Source: Sphingomonas sp. DG1-23
GTDB taxonomy: Bacteria; Pseudomonadota; Alphaproteobacteria; Sphingomonadales; Sphingomonadaceae
DNA: 64,000 bases
Direction: 5' to 3'
Assembly: GCF_030730875.1 (NCBI RefSeq)
Contig: NZ_JAVAMA010000003.1
Location: 310,001-374,000, forward strand
The stretch's first letter is position 1; every line of letters begins with the position of its first letter. Below are positions 7,471 to 15,381 of the stretch, in pieces. The position numbers and the translations under genes are program-made. The notes under the pieces are model-generated. The model worked only from the letters and a program-made list of their open reading frames with translations. It was not told the DNA's origin and made no database searches.

Positions 7471-8632
7471 GCTTTCTCACCAGTTCGCCGGCGACGTAAC
7501 TCCTCGCGATTGCCGCTGCCAGGTCGCGCGCGCGATCCAGGCGGCTCTCGTCGTTCAATCCTGCGGCAATGGCGCCCCCGATCTCGACTGGACTGGCAGT
7601 CTTCGACAATGTCGCCGTCACACCAAGATTTTCGAGCATTCGCGCCGATTCAAACTGGTCTTGAATAAACGGCACCGATATCTGCGGCACCCCGCAGGCC
7701 ACGGCGCGTACGACCGTCCCGTTGCCTGCGTGATTGATCATCAAGCGGCAACGGGGCAGAACCGCATCGAAATCGACAAAGCGGAACACCTTGCCCGTGG
7801 CCGCGGAGTCAGGGGTCGAAGCCCCTCCTGCGACGAGCAGCTCGATCCCGGCAGGCAATTCCGCGCGAAGCAGGTTGTTCAAGAAAATGTCCTGCTCGGG
7901 CGTAATGATCGTTGACAGCGAACAGAAGACGAGCCGGCAATCATGGCGGCCTTTCGGAGCCCCGCAGGGTGCGAACTGCGGCCCGACGAAACTGGCCTTC
8001 TCCGGCAAGGGAAATCCGTTGAGTTGCGGCCAGCTCATCACGACGGTCTCTACCGCGCCCCGCAGATAATCCTCGGGATGGAGCCAGGGCGACAGGCCCA
8101 GGCTGCCGCGCAGCCGGTTGATCCGGGCATCCGCGGCCAGTTCCGGACGGATCATCCTTGCAAACAGGCTGGCATAGAGCGACGGTCTCGGCGGAGCGGC
8201 CGTCGGCAGCGGATAGACCGTGTCGGAAGCCACCAGATACGGAATAGCCAGCTTTTCGGCCGCACACATGGCGCCAGGCAAGGTATAGTCTATCAGCATA
8301 ACCTGCGGCAGAAAGGCGTCCGACAAGGCCGCGACGTCGGCGGCGATGGACGGGGCAGGACCGAAGACCAACCGGTCGGCGATTATACGGTTACGCGCGG
8401 CGACGGATTCGCCCTCATGCGCGCGCACGATGTCCCTGTCGCGACGCCCCGGATCGTGCGCGGCATAGCTGGAGAAGCTCGTGAAGCCTAGTCCTGCCGC
8501 CGCTGCCTGAGCTTGCAGCGCAGCATTCGACAGGATCATCGCTTCACCCCCGGCATCCTGCCAGGCGCGCGCCGCGGCCATGATCGGCCTGACGTTGCCG
8601 CCTCCGAACCATGTGACGAACAGGCAGCGCAC
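7448..8632 (-). CDS. GT1-family glycosyltransferase (MGT/UGT-like, GT-B fold)
   Basis: A 394-residue GT-B glycosyltransferase. The N-terminal acceptor domain begins VRCLFVTWFGGGNVRP; the C-terminal donor domain has the classic INHAGNGTVVRAVACGVPQ stretch followed by PFIQDQ, where His and the Asp-Gln pair contact the NDP-sugar. Macrolide, rhamnolipid and flavonoid glycosyltransferases share this layout. The GTG start at 8632 lies 5 nt after the ketosynthase stop, behind AAAGG; a longer frame reading into that gene adds residues unlike the family. Tight coupling to the ketosynthase suggests its acceptor is the acyl or polyketide product, and its donor the sugar made by the neighbouring enzymes. 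Both are inference. Confidence 0.87.
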   Translation of the reverse strand: MRCLFVTWFGGGNVRPIMAAARAWQDAGGEAMILSNAALQAQAAAAGLGFTSFSSYAAHDPGRRDRDIVRAHEGESVAARNRIIADRLVFGPAPSIAADVAALSDAFLPQVMLIDYTLPGAMCAAEKLAIPYLVASDTVYPLPTAAPPRPSLYASLFARMIRPELAADARINRLRGSLGLSPWLHPEDYLRGAVETVVMSWPQLNGFPLPEKASFVGPQFAPCGAPKGRHDCRLVFCSLSTIITPEQDIFLNNLLRAELPAGIELLVAGGASTPDSAATGKVFRFVDFDAVLPRCRLMINHAGNGTVVRAVACGVPQISVPFIQDQFESARMLENLGVTATLSKTASPVEIGGAIAAGLNDESRLDRARDLAAAIARSYVAGELVRKLRSAARA

Positions 8633-8637
8633 GGCCT

Positions 8638-10836
8638 TTAGAGCGGCTCGATGCGCACTGCGGCCTTGGCGCCGTGATCCTCGCCGACCAAGACGAGTAC
8701 CGGTCGACAAATCGGCAGTACCGATCTTAGCGCGACCGCAAATTGCGCCGCACCGCTATGCACCTCCCGGGTGTCGCAGATGCTGCACGAGTCCTTGCCG
8801 CTGGCGATCCGTGCCGCAAGCGCGCGCAAACCCGCTCCGCCCGGAGACGCCACTATGATCGTCCCAATGTCTCCGGATAGCAGAGGACCGAGCTTGCGCA
8901 GCACCGCGTTCAGACCTTCGTCGGCGAGCCCGAGGCGATCGCCGAAATCACGTCCGCCGCGCAACAGACCAAGAACTGGCGCACCGCGATCGAGCGCGGA
9001 CTCGCGCGCCTCGCACAGCAACGCTCCCGCGCCGTCGCGCAGACCGGCAAGGTCTATCTTCGGCAGGCGGCGAGCGATTTCGGCAAGGCGGGGGTGCTCG
9101 ACATCATAGGACAAGGCGAGCGCCGCCCGAACCGCCCTCCGGCGGATAAGTCGGCCAGCCGCGATCAATGCCTGGAGGCCGGAAGCGAGATGGCCGCAAT
9201 AGTTGGTTGCGAAGCCGATCAGACCAAGACGTCTGGCGAGAATGATCGACCCGAGATGCGATCCGTTATTGAATGCCATGCTGGGCAGGAACAGCGGCGG
9301 TTGTTTCGACAGGCCCTCGCAAAAGGCCTCGGTGGCGAAAGGAGCACCCGCGATCCAGGATCCGCTGAGGATCGCGGTGTCCCGACCAATGGCTGGATCC
9401 CCGTCGAACAGACCACTGGCGCGGGCAGCCATGATTCCTGCAATGGCTCCGACCTGGCCAGACCGGTTCATTTCCCAGACTCCCTCTGAACGGTCGAACC
9501 AGGCGTCGGACTCGAACCAGTCCGTCGCCTCGGCGGGAGCTTGCACCGCTTCCACAGCGGTGATCGCGACAGCGCATTCGGTCTTATCCGCAGTATCGAT
9601 ACTCTTGCGCGGACGACAGGTAGCCAATGCAACCGACGTGTTGATGCCGCCGCTGCCACAGGCGTTCGACAATGCTATCGACACCGTACGTTCCAGCGAT
9701 TGCGCTGGCATGACCGAGCATCCGAGGGCCGGATCGGGCACCGTCAGCGCGGCGTTCCCGTGAACTATCCCGGCGCGCATCTGTGCGACGCAGGCGACAA
9801 TTTCGGCAACGGCCGAGGCGCCGGACATGTGCCCGGTCATCGATTTGAAGGCGTTGACGCCAACATGCTTTGCAGTGCCGCGCAGGAGTCTCCCGATTGC
9901 CCTGGTTTCGAGCAGATCGATCAGCGGCGTTCCCGGCGAATGGGTCGAAATCAAATCCACCTCCGACGGCGCGAGCCCGCCGGCCGCCAAGGCATCCTGC
10001 ATCGCGGTCGTGAAAGCCTGCCCGTCCTCCTTGAAGAGGATGATGTCCGCACCATCCTCACAAGACATTGCCGAACCGCGCAAACTGGCCAAGGCGCGTT
10101 GGCGGCCATCGCGCTCGAGCAGTATCGCAGCGGCCCCTTCCCCCAAGACGGTTCCAGCGCGCTGCGCATCGAAAGGCCGCAAGCTGCGGCCGACAAACCC
10201 GGATCGCTCCGCTCCCCAAACCCCGGTGAGCGTGAACCGTTCGGCGCCGACGACCAGCATGCCTCGAGCATCGCCCTGCTCGATCAGCTCTTGAGCGACA
10301 CTGCATGCGATGTTGCCCGATGCGCAGGCATTGCTGATCGTAACGATCGGACCATGCAATCCAAATCGCCTGGCGATCCGGTTTGCAATCGATCCCAGCG
10401 GATAACCCGCCAAGGCCCCTCTAGCCTTTCGCGACAGCGGAGCCGTGGCACTTTTGCTGGTCGTTTTCAGCGCTGCATACTGGCTCTCAACATCTTCGAT
10501 GTCGCCCCAGCATGTGGTTACGATGACGCCAAACCGGGTAAGGTCTGCCGCACCGAGCGCGCTCATTGCCAACGCTTCGCGAACAGCGCGCTCGGCCATG
10601 CGCCAAGCCCGCGCGGGGACATGGAAGGGGATGGCGGGTTGACCCGCAAAACCGGCCTTGCCGTGAGGAACCTTCCCGTAGGGCATGGTTCCAATGGCCT
10701 GCACGGGATTGGTGACGGCTTCGACCAGTTCCGTATAATCTTTGGCTACCGAACAATATATTCCGACCCCGGTCAGATCGAGCGGCACCGCGTTGCCAAT
10801 CGTTGCTGGCCTCGGCCGATGTACCGGCTCATTCAC
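8638..10836 (-). CDS. Ketosynthase fused to a second, Cys-less ketosynthase-like (chain-length-factor-like) domain
   Basis: A 732-residue protein. Residues 20-410 form a ketosynthase with SNACASG (Cys171), THSPGTP (His299), Lys331 and GHMSGAS (His336), plus RPFDAQRAGTVLGEGAA. Residues about 430-732 form a second, divergent thiolase-fold domain: the NYCGHLASGLQALIAAGRLI helix aligns with the nucleophile elbow but puts Leu at the Cys position, and DGAGALL matches the GEGAA segment. This gives KS-alpha plus KS-beta in one chain, like a fused type II PKS pair. Start is GTG at 10836 with GGAGGGG 11 nt upstream. No carrier protein, acyltransferase or ketoreductase lies in the window. A fatty-acid or acyl-amino-acid elongating role is the main alternative. 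Confidence 0.85.
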   Translation of the reverse strand: MNEPVHRPRPATIGNAVPLDLTGVGIYCSVAKDYTELVEAVTNPVQAIGTMPYGKVPHGKAGFAGQPAIPFHVPARAWRMAERAVREALAMSALGAADLTRFGVIVTTCWGDIEDVESQYAALKTTSKSATAPLSRKARGALAGYPLGSIANRIARRFGLHGPIVTISNACASGNIACSVAQELIEQGDARGMLVVGAERFTLTGVWGAERSGFVGRSLRPFDAQRAGTVLGEGAAAILLERDGRQRALASLRGSAMSCEDGADIILFKEDGQAFTTAMQDALAAGGLAPSEVDLISTHSPGTPLIDLLETRAIGRLLRGTAKHVGVNAFKSMTGHMSGASAVAEIVACVAQMRAGIVHGNAALTVPDPALGCSVMPAQSLERTVSIALSNACGSGGINTSVALATCRPRKSIDTADKTECAVAITAVEAVQAPAEATDWFESDAWFDRSEGVWEMNRSGQVGAIAGIMAARASGLFDGDPAIGRDTAILSGSWIAGAPFATEAFCEGLSKQPPLFLPSMAFNNGSHLGSIILARRLGLIGFATNYCGHLASGLQALIAAGRLIRRRAVRAALALSYDVEHPRLAEIARRLPKIDLAGLRDGAGALLCEARESALDRGAPVLGLLRGGRDFGDRLGLADEGLNAVLRKLGPLLSGDIGTIIVASPGGAGLRALAARIASGKDSCSICDTREVHSGAAQFAVALRSVLPICRPVLVLVGEDHGAKAAVRIEPL

Positions 10837-10908
10837 TGGGTACTTGTCCCCTCCATGCCGAGGATCACAGCATCGGAAAAAGGTGCACGGCCGACCTCAA
10901 GCCGAAAC

Positions 10909-10987
10909 GACAGCGGCAAATCCGACGTGCACGAAGCACCGCTGTCCAAGCGTAACGTCGGCCCCACTTTCTGGTGGGCCCGACGTT
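10909..10987 (-). terminator. Two inverted repeats between hydrolase and ketosynthase genes
   Basis: On the minus strand, just after the alpha/beta hydrolase stop, a stem of about 14 bp (10954-10987, one mismatch, loop of about 6 nt) is followed by a second pair, GACAGCGG (10909-10916) and CCGCTGTC (10939-10946). No long U-run follows, so this may be a weak terminator or an attenuator that reduces read-through into the ketosynthase gene. Confidence 0.5.
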
Positions 10988-10999
10988 CCGAAACACCGG

Positions 11000-11788
11000 T
11001 CAGCTGAGCGTTTCAACGAAGGACTTGATGACCTGCATCACCTGTTTGGTTTTCCCGGCGAGAAAATGGTCCGCTCCGTCTATCCACATCACCGAGGCGT
11101 TGGGGATTGCCTTTGCGACACGCGCCACGTTCGACCGGATGCTGCTGCGCGTTCCGCCAATGACCAGGGTGGGAACCCCGATCGTGCCCAGCCGACCTTC
11201 GTCGATTGGCGAATGGAGTCGGGCGAGCGTCTCCCCAAGAAACGAAGCGCCGCTCTTGCCGTAGAACTCCTTGGCGTGCGCAATCGCCGCTTCAAGTTCT
11301 TCGCCGGAGATCCTCGGGTTGGCGAACTTGAAGGTCAGGCGAAGCGCTTCATCCACCTTGCCGGCCTCGAGCAGCTTGACCCGCCGCTGAAGATGCCCTT
11401 TTTCGAGCAACATGGCAGGTTCGACCAGCACCAAAGCCTGGACCCTGCCAGGTTCATCCAACGCAGCCAGAGCTGCGCCGTCGGCGGCGTGCGAATATCC
11501 CAGCACGATCGGCGTCTTCACCCCCGCCGCATCCGCAACGGACAACATGTCCGCGGCGTAGCCGTTGATGGAAAAGTCATCGATCTCGCGCGGTGCCTCG
11601 CTGCCGCCCTGGCCCCGGAAGTCCACTCGCATCACGGGACCACCGATATCGGCAAAGTCCATCTGCCCGCTGCATGCTGCGGCAATGATGGCCTTGTTGA
11701 GAGCAGCACCGGACGCACGGGCGTCGGTTGGCGTGTAGGCGATCTTCAGGCCATCGGACTCAGCAAATTTCAAACTTGCAGCAACCAT
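11000..11788 (-). CDS. Alpha/beta-hydrolase-fold protein
   Basis: A 262-residue alpha/beta hydrolase: a VDFRGQGGS oxyanion-side loop, the nucleophile elbow GYSHA with Ser99, and a late GADHF with the catalytic His. The elbow ends in Ala, not the usual Gly (G-x-S-x-A). The start at 11788 is supported by GAGGAGGGA immediately upstream; an upstream extension present in the frame is not needed. The gene stands alone, separated from the ketosynthase gene by 163 bp with inverted repeats and preceded by an AT-rich region. It could release or cyclise a product as a thioesterase-like enzyme, but a simple esterase is as likely. Confidence 0.82.
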   Translation of the reverse strand: MVAASLKFAESDGLKIAYTPTDARASGAALNKAIIAAACSGQMDFADIGGPVMRVDFRGQGGSEAPREIDDFSINGYAADMLSVADAAGVKTPIVLGYSHAADGAALAALDEPGRVQALVLVEPAMLLEKGHLQRRVKLLEAGKVDEALRLTFKFANPRISGEELEAAIAHAKEFYGKSGASFLGETLARLHSPIDEGRLGTIGVPTLVIGGTRSSIRSNVARVAKAIPNASVMWIDGADHFLAGKTKQVMQVIKSFVETLS

Positions 11789-12329
11789 AGCTCCCTCCTC
11801 ATCAACGGATGGACTTGAAACGATGCAATGGCACCTCGGTACGGCCAATAGACATCGTACCAGAGCGCTAGCTATATCGAAAAGACCAACTTGGCACAAG
11901 AGCTAGTCGTTGGGATGATACTTGATATATTCGATACATACAAGACAGGGCATGTAGAATCGATATTTTCGTTGTACTGTATTCAAGTTAAATGATTTTA
12001 TCCTGCTAAAAGAAGATGGCCGCCATAGTCCTCCAGACCAAGTGATCGTAGGGGCCGTGAGAACAAGCAGCGACGCATGCCATAATCACCTTGAGGCACC
12101 TTTCTCGTCGCAGCCCTATGGGCGCAGCCTGCGCTCCACCCGAATTCCGAGTCTTTTCTGCCGCCGGCATCGACGGTATCCTGAATTGCATGGGATCAGC
12201 CAATCGACTCGCGGCAGTCATCGACTATCGCGAGCGAAGACAACCGGCAGCGCGGTGCAAAGCAAACTGCCACGAAGCAAGGTTGATCTGCTCGATCTTG
12301 CCGGCGAACCGGACACCGGCTGCCGAAGG

Positions 12330-12438
12330 CGGCCTCCCGATCATGCAACGCCTTTATCCGGCCTTTGATCGCCTGCCGCCGTTGTCGGACGTTCGTCGCC
12401 TGCGTCGCGCTCAGCTTGTTGAGTGCCCGTCCAGCCAT
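12330..12438 (-). pseudogene. Possible remnant of a tyrosine-recombinase (integrase) N-terminus
   Basis: Starting at an ATG at 12438 the frame reads MAGRALNKLSATQATNV, resembling the opening of phage-type integrases with an Arm DNA-binding domain. One base later the next frame gives SDNGG, similar to the SDGGGLYL that follows in intact integrases, and then stops. The rest of an integrase is not found. The similarity is short and read by eye, so this is a weak call. Confidence 0.22.
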
Positions 12439-12760
12439 GATCGCGCCTCCCGGCGCCGGATATGGCTCTACTTCCGGTCCCGCTCTGTGCGCGCGACAGG
12501 GTGATATATCCAAGAATGGAGCAAGACCCTAAAGTTTACCAAGGCTCTGAAATTCAGGGATCTCTCGATAGGCGGGACGCCGGTGCCACTCGCCGCCCCA
12601 TTCACCTTCGGCGATTAATGGAGAGTCTTCAGACCTCCTTGTCCCCAATCTCGACCTCGGAAGGTCGGGGCGACCGCCCACGCTGACCCGGCCAAAAGTG
12701 CGTGCACCGTTCTTCCGACATATCGGGCTCAGAACGTCCGGAAACGGATTGCCACCCTCC

Positions 12761-12784
12761 GCCGCCTGACCAGCCGCAGGCGGC
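12761..12784 (-). terminator. Hairpin terminator of the ABC/copper operon
   Basis: GCCGCCTG (12761-12768) pairs perfectly with CAGGCGGC (12777-12784) over an 8-nt loop, about 10 bp beyond the stop of the ABC ATPase gene on the minus strand. It lacks a clear U-tract. Confidence 0.55.
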
Positions 12785-12793
12785 TCTGCATCG

Positions 12794-13522
12794 CTAGAGG
12801 CCGAGTTCCTTCAGGATGGCCTCGCGCAAGCGCTGCGCCTTCGGATCGGAAAGCTTGCGCGGATGCGGCAGATCGACGTCGAACAGGGTCTGGATCGTGG
12901 TTGGCCGGGGGGACAGCACGAGGATGCGGTCGGCGAGGTAGATCGCCTCCTCGACATCGTGGGTGATCAGCAGCACGGTGTGCCGCTCCTCGTCGAGGAT
13001 ACGCCGCAGCTCGGTCTGCATTCGGAGGCTCATCAGCGCGTCGAGCGCCGAGAACGGTTCGTCCATGTAGAGGATCTCGGGCTTGACCACGAGCGCGCGC
13101 GCGATCTCGGCGCGCTTGAGCATGCCGCCCGACAGCTCGTGCGGATATGCCTTCTCGAACCCGGCGAGCCCGACCATGGCGATGTACCGCTCGGCACGCG
13201 CCGCTTGGCGGTCATGGCTGGTGCCGGTCAGCCCGAACATGAGATTTTCCTGCACGGTCAGCCACGGGAACACCGAGCCGTGCTGGGAGATCATGATGCC
13301 GTTCTTGTTCGGGCCGGCCCGCTCGACGCCGTTGACCCTGACACTGCCGCGGTCCGGGCGCTCGAAGCCGGCGATGATGTTCAGCAGCGTCGACTTGCCG
13401 CAGCCCGACGGGCCGACGATCGCGACGAACTCGCCGTCGCCGACCTCGAAACTGACATTGTCGACGACCGAAAGCGCGCCGAACCCCTTGGTGATGCCGT
13501 CGACGACGATCTTAGCGGACAT
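12794..13522 (-). CDS. ABC transporter ATP-binding protein, NitT/TauT type
   Basis: A 242-residue nucleotide-binding subunit with Walker A GPSGCGKST, Q-loop (MISQHGSVFPW), signature LSGGM, Walker B ILYMDEP, D-loop SALDAL and H-loop THD. It belongs to the SsuB/TauB/NrtD-like family that powers import of nitrate, sulfonates, taurine or similar small anions or pyrimidines. The gene overlaps the permease gene by 11 bp and is the last in the operon, followed by a hairpin. The transported substrate cannot be read from the sequence; the copper proteins in the operon make the usual sulfonate annotation uncertain. Confidence 0.92.
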   Translation of the reverse strand: MSAKIVVDGITKGFGALSVVDNVSFEVGDGEFVAIVGPSGCGKSTLLNIIAGFERPDRGSVRVNGVERAGPNKNGIMISQHGSVFPWLTVQENLMFGLTGTSHDRQAARAERYIAMVGLAGFEKAYPHELSGGMLKRAEIARALVVKPEILYMDEPFSALDALMSLRMQTELRRILDEERHTVLLITHDVEEAIYLADRILVLSPRPTTIQTLFDVDLPHPRKLSDPKAQRLREAILKELGL

Positions 13523-14315
13523 AGCGCCACTTCACGATGCTGAGCTGCTCGAGCAGGCGGGTGGCCCCGTCGAGCAGCAATCCGATGACGCCGATGATGA
13601 TCATGCTGGCGATCACCAGATCGTAGCGGTTGCCGGCGTTGCGCGAGTCCATGATCAGGTATCCGAGACCGGTGTTCAAAGCGATCATCTCGGCGGCGAC
13701 CACCACCAGCCATGCGACGCCGAGACCGATGCGCATGCCGATGATGATCTCCGGCAGCACCGCGGGGATGACGACGCGGGTGAAGAGCACCCGGCGCGAA
13801 ACGCCGAAATTCGCCGCCGCACACAGATAGCGCCGGTCGATCGTGCGTACGCCCATCGTCGTCTGCACCATCATCGGGAATACCGAGGATATGAAGATCA
13901 GGAATATCGGCGACAGGTCGCCCACCCCGAACCATAGAATCGCGACGGGGATCCAGGCGATCGGCGAGATCGGGCGCAGCATCTGGAAGAGCGGGTTCAG
14001 CGTATAGAAGGCGCTGGACACCCAGCCCATCCACAGGCCCAGCGGCACCGCGACGAGAAAGGCCAGCCCGAAGCCGAGCTCGACGCGGAGCAGCGACGCT
14101 TCGATATGCTGCCACAAGGTGCCGTCGCGCAGGAGCCCCCATGCGCCGGTGGCCACTTCCGCCGGGGTCGGGAAGATCGGGCTTTCGCTCCGCGCCACGA
14201 CGATCCACCAGACCGCGATCAGCAACGCGATCAGGAGGATCGGGGGCACGATCCTCTCCAGCTTGCCGTCCGTTTTCCGCGCGGTCCCCCGCGACCGCCC
14301 CCGCACCGTTCCCAT
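13512..14315 (-). CDS. ABC transporter permease, NitT/TauT type
   Basis: A 267-residue inner-membrane protein with about six hydrophobic segments and the binding-protein-dependent transport signature; the EAA-like loop reads AAANFGVSRRVLFTRVVIPAVLPEI, typical of SsuC/TauC/NrtB permeases. The ATG at 14315 follows the cupredoxin stop by 2 nt and has AAGGTGAGG upstream, so an upstream in-frame extension inside the cupredoxin gene is rejected. It pairs with the ATPase downstream and the binding protein at the start of the operon. Confidence 0.92.
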   Translation of the reverse strand: MGTVRGRSRGTARKTDGKLERIVPPILLIALLIAVWWIVVARSESPIFPTPAEVATGAWGLLRDGTLWQHIEASLLRVELGFGLAFLVAVPLGLWMGWVSSAFYTLNPLFQMLRPISPIAWIPVAILWFGVGDLSPIFLIFISSVFPMMVQTTMGVRTIDRRYLCAAANFGVSRRVLFTRVVIPAVLPEIIIGMRIGLGVAWLVVVAAEMIALNTGLGYLIMDSRNAGNRYDLVIASMIIIGVIGLLLDGATRLLEQLSIVKWRYVR

Positions 14316-14317
14316 CC

Positions 14318-14764
14318 TCACACCTTGTCCGTCAGTTTGCGCCAACGCCAGAGGAACCTTTCCCATCCCGGCGCGGGCGCCGGCGCCACGATCACCTCGA
14401 GCTGGCCGTTGGCATGCGCGGTGCACACGAAACTATAGGTCGATGCCGTCCTGAACGGCAGGCGGAAGGTCTGGCCCGGCATGATCAATGTCGGGCCGAA
14501 GATATGCGGCGCGGTATCGGCGTTCCGGAACGCCAGCACGTCGTTGAGCCCCACGGTCAGCCGGATGGTCTGCGGCAGGATCTCGCGCCTCTCCCCTGCC
14601 ATGCGATGCGCAAAGGTGCCGCGCGGGATCTCGAACAGCTCCTCGTGCGAAGCCACCCGTATCGGCGCCAATGCGGCCCAGCCGATCGCGCCGGGCACGA
14701 GCGAGACAAATGCCCATGCCAGGATGCGCAGGTCGAGGAAGCGGTTCGAGGACGGCGATCGCAT
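14318..14764 (-). CDS. Membrane-anchored cupredoxin
   Basis: A 148-residue protein with one N-terminal membrane anchor (about residues 12-33) and a periplasmic cupredoxin domain. Visible copper ligands are His87 (APHIFG) and the C-terminal Cys114-x2-His117 (SFVCTAHANGQ). The usual axial Met is missing; Gln121 is the best candidate, which would resemble a stellacyanin-type blue copper site. It follows the SCO gene by 3 nt and precedes the permease gene by 2 nt. The fold also resembles the CuA domain of oxidase subunit II, but the second Cys and Met of CuA are absent. Electron transfer or copper handling is likely. Confidence 0.82.
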   Translation of the reverse strand: MRSPSSNRFLDLRILAWAFVSLVPGAIGWAALAPIRVASHEELFEIPRGTFAHRMAGERREILPQTIRLTVGLNDVLAFRNADTAPHIFGPTLIMPGQTFRLPFRTASTYSFVCTAHANGQLEVIVAPAPAPGWERFLWRWRKLTDKV

Positions 14765-14767
14765 GCC

Positions 14768-15379
14768 CTATTCCGCCAGCAACAGATTCACGTCGTGCAC
14801 GAAGTCCGAAGCCTCGTGCCCGAACGGCATCATCGCCCGCAGCTTGCCGGCGCGATCGATCAGGAAGATCGACGAGGTATGCGCCATCGCATAATCGGGA
14901 CCGGCGCCCTCCTTCGTCGCCGCGACGCCATAGGCTGCCCGCGCCTTTGCCAGCATTTCGGGCGTGCCCGTCGCGCCGATGAAGCTGCGATCGAAAGCGG
15001 CGAGATATTGCTTCATCTGGGCGGCATCGTCGCGTTCGGGATCGACCGTGACGAAGATCACCTGCACCGCATCCGCATCTGCACCGAGGCCGCGGCGCGC
15101 CTGCGTGAGCGTCGCCAGCGTCGTCGGGCAGACCGCCGCGCAATACGTGAAGCCGAACGTCAGCAGCACGACCTTGCCGCGGTAGCGCGCGAGCGTCACT
15201 TCCGACCCGTCGGACCCGCGCAGAGAAAGATCGGGCGCGGCGTGCGGCGGATCGAACGCCCCGGCCCGCATCCCCTGCGGCGGCGGCGCGGGCTTGCGCT
15301 CCACGAACATCAGAGCGGCGCCCGCCACGAGCAGTGCCAGCAGCAGGGTCGCGGCGAGGCTTCGGGCGCGCAGACGCAT
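14768..15379 (-). CDS. SCO1/SenC-family copper metallochaperone or thioredoxin-like protein
   Basis: A 203-residue protein with an N-terminal membrane anchor (residues 8-25) and the SCO thioredoxin fold: FGFTYCAAVCP has the copper-binding Cys80-x3-Cys84, VTVDPERD is the family signature, and DYAMAHTS supplies the third ligand, His167. SCO proteins load CuA or act as thiol-disulfide reductants for copper sites. The ATG at 15379 is 2 nt after the stop of the binding-protein gene; a longer in-frame version reads into that gene and is unlike the family. The cupredoxin encoded next is its most likely partner. Confidence 0.9.
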   Translation of the reverse strand: MRLRARSLAATLLLALLVAGAALMFVERKPAPPPQGMRAGAFDPPHAAPDLSLRGSDGSEVTLARYRGKVVLLTFGFTYCAAVCPTTLATLTQARRGLGADADAVQVIFVTVDPERDDAAQMKQYLAAFDRSFIGATGTPEMLAKARAAYGVAATKEGAGPDYAMAHTSSIFLIDRAGKLRAMMPFGHEASDFVHDVNLLLAE

Positions 15380-15381
15380 GG

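Larger units (their letters stand above)
11789..12793. other. Gene-poor 1-kb stretch
   Basis: The first 220 bp are AT-rich and carry several TCGAT/ATCGA-containing near-palindromes (around 11870-11960), suiting the promoter region of the hydrolase gene. From 12000 to 12500 several short frames overlap on both strands, none with a convincing ribosome-binding site or family pattern, apart from the possible integrase remnant listed separately. At 12647-12665 a small hairpin (CGACCT/AGGTCG) is visible. The stretch separates the biosynthetic cluster from the ABC/copper operon and looks like decayed sequence. Confidence 0.6.

Noticed and set aside
8638..9540. Second catalytic ketosynthase in the fusion protein
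   Set aside because: Alignment of the elbow helix places Leu at the nucleophile position; the Cys of NYCGH is four residues too early.
10954..10987. Stem as a definite rho-independent terminator
   Set aside because: The stem is strong, but no U-run follows on either strand, so it is listed only as a possible terminator or attenuator.
12091..12504. 137-residue plus-strand frame in the gene-poor stretch
   Set aside because: No ribosome-binding site, no known family pattern and overlapped by equally long frames on the other strand.
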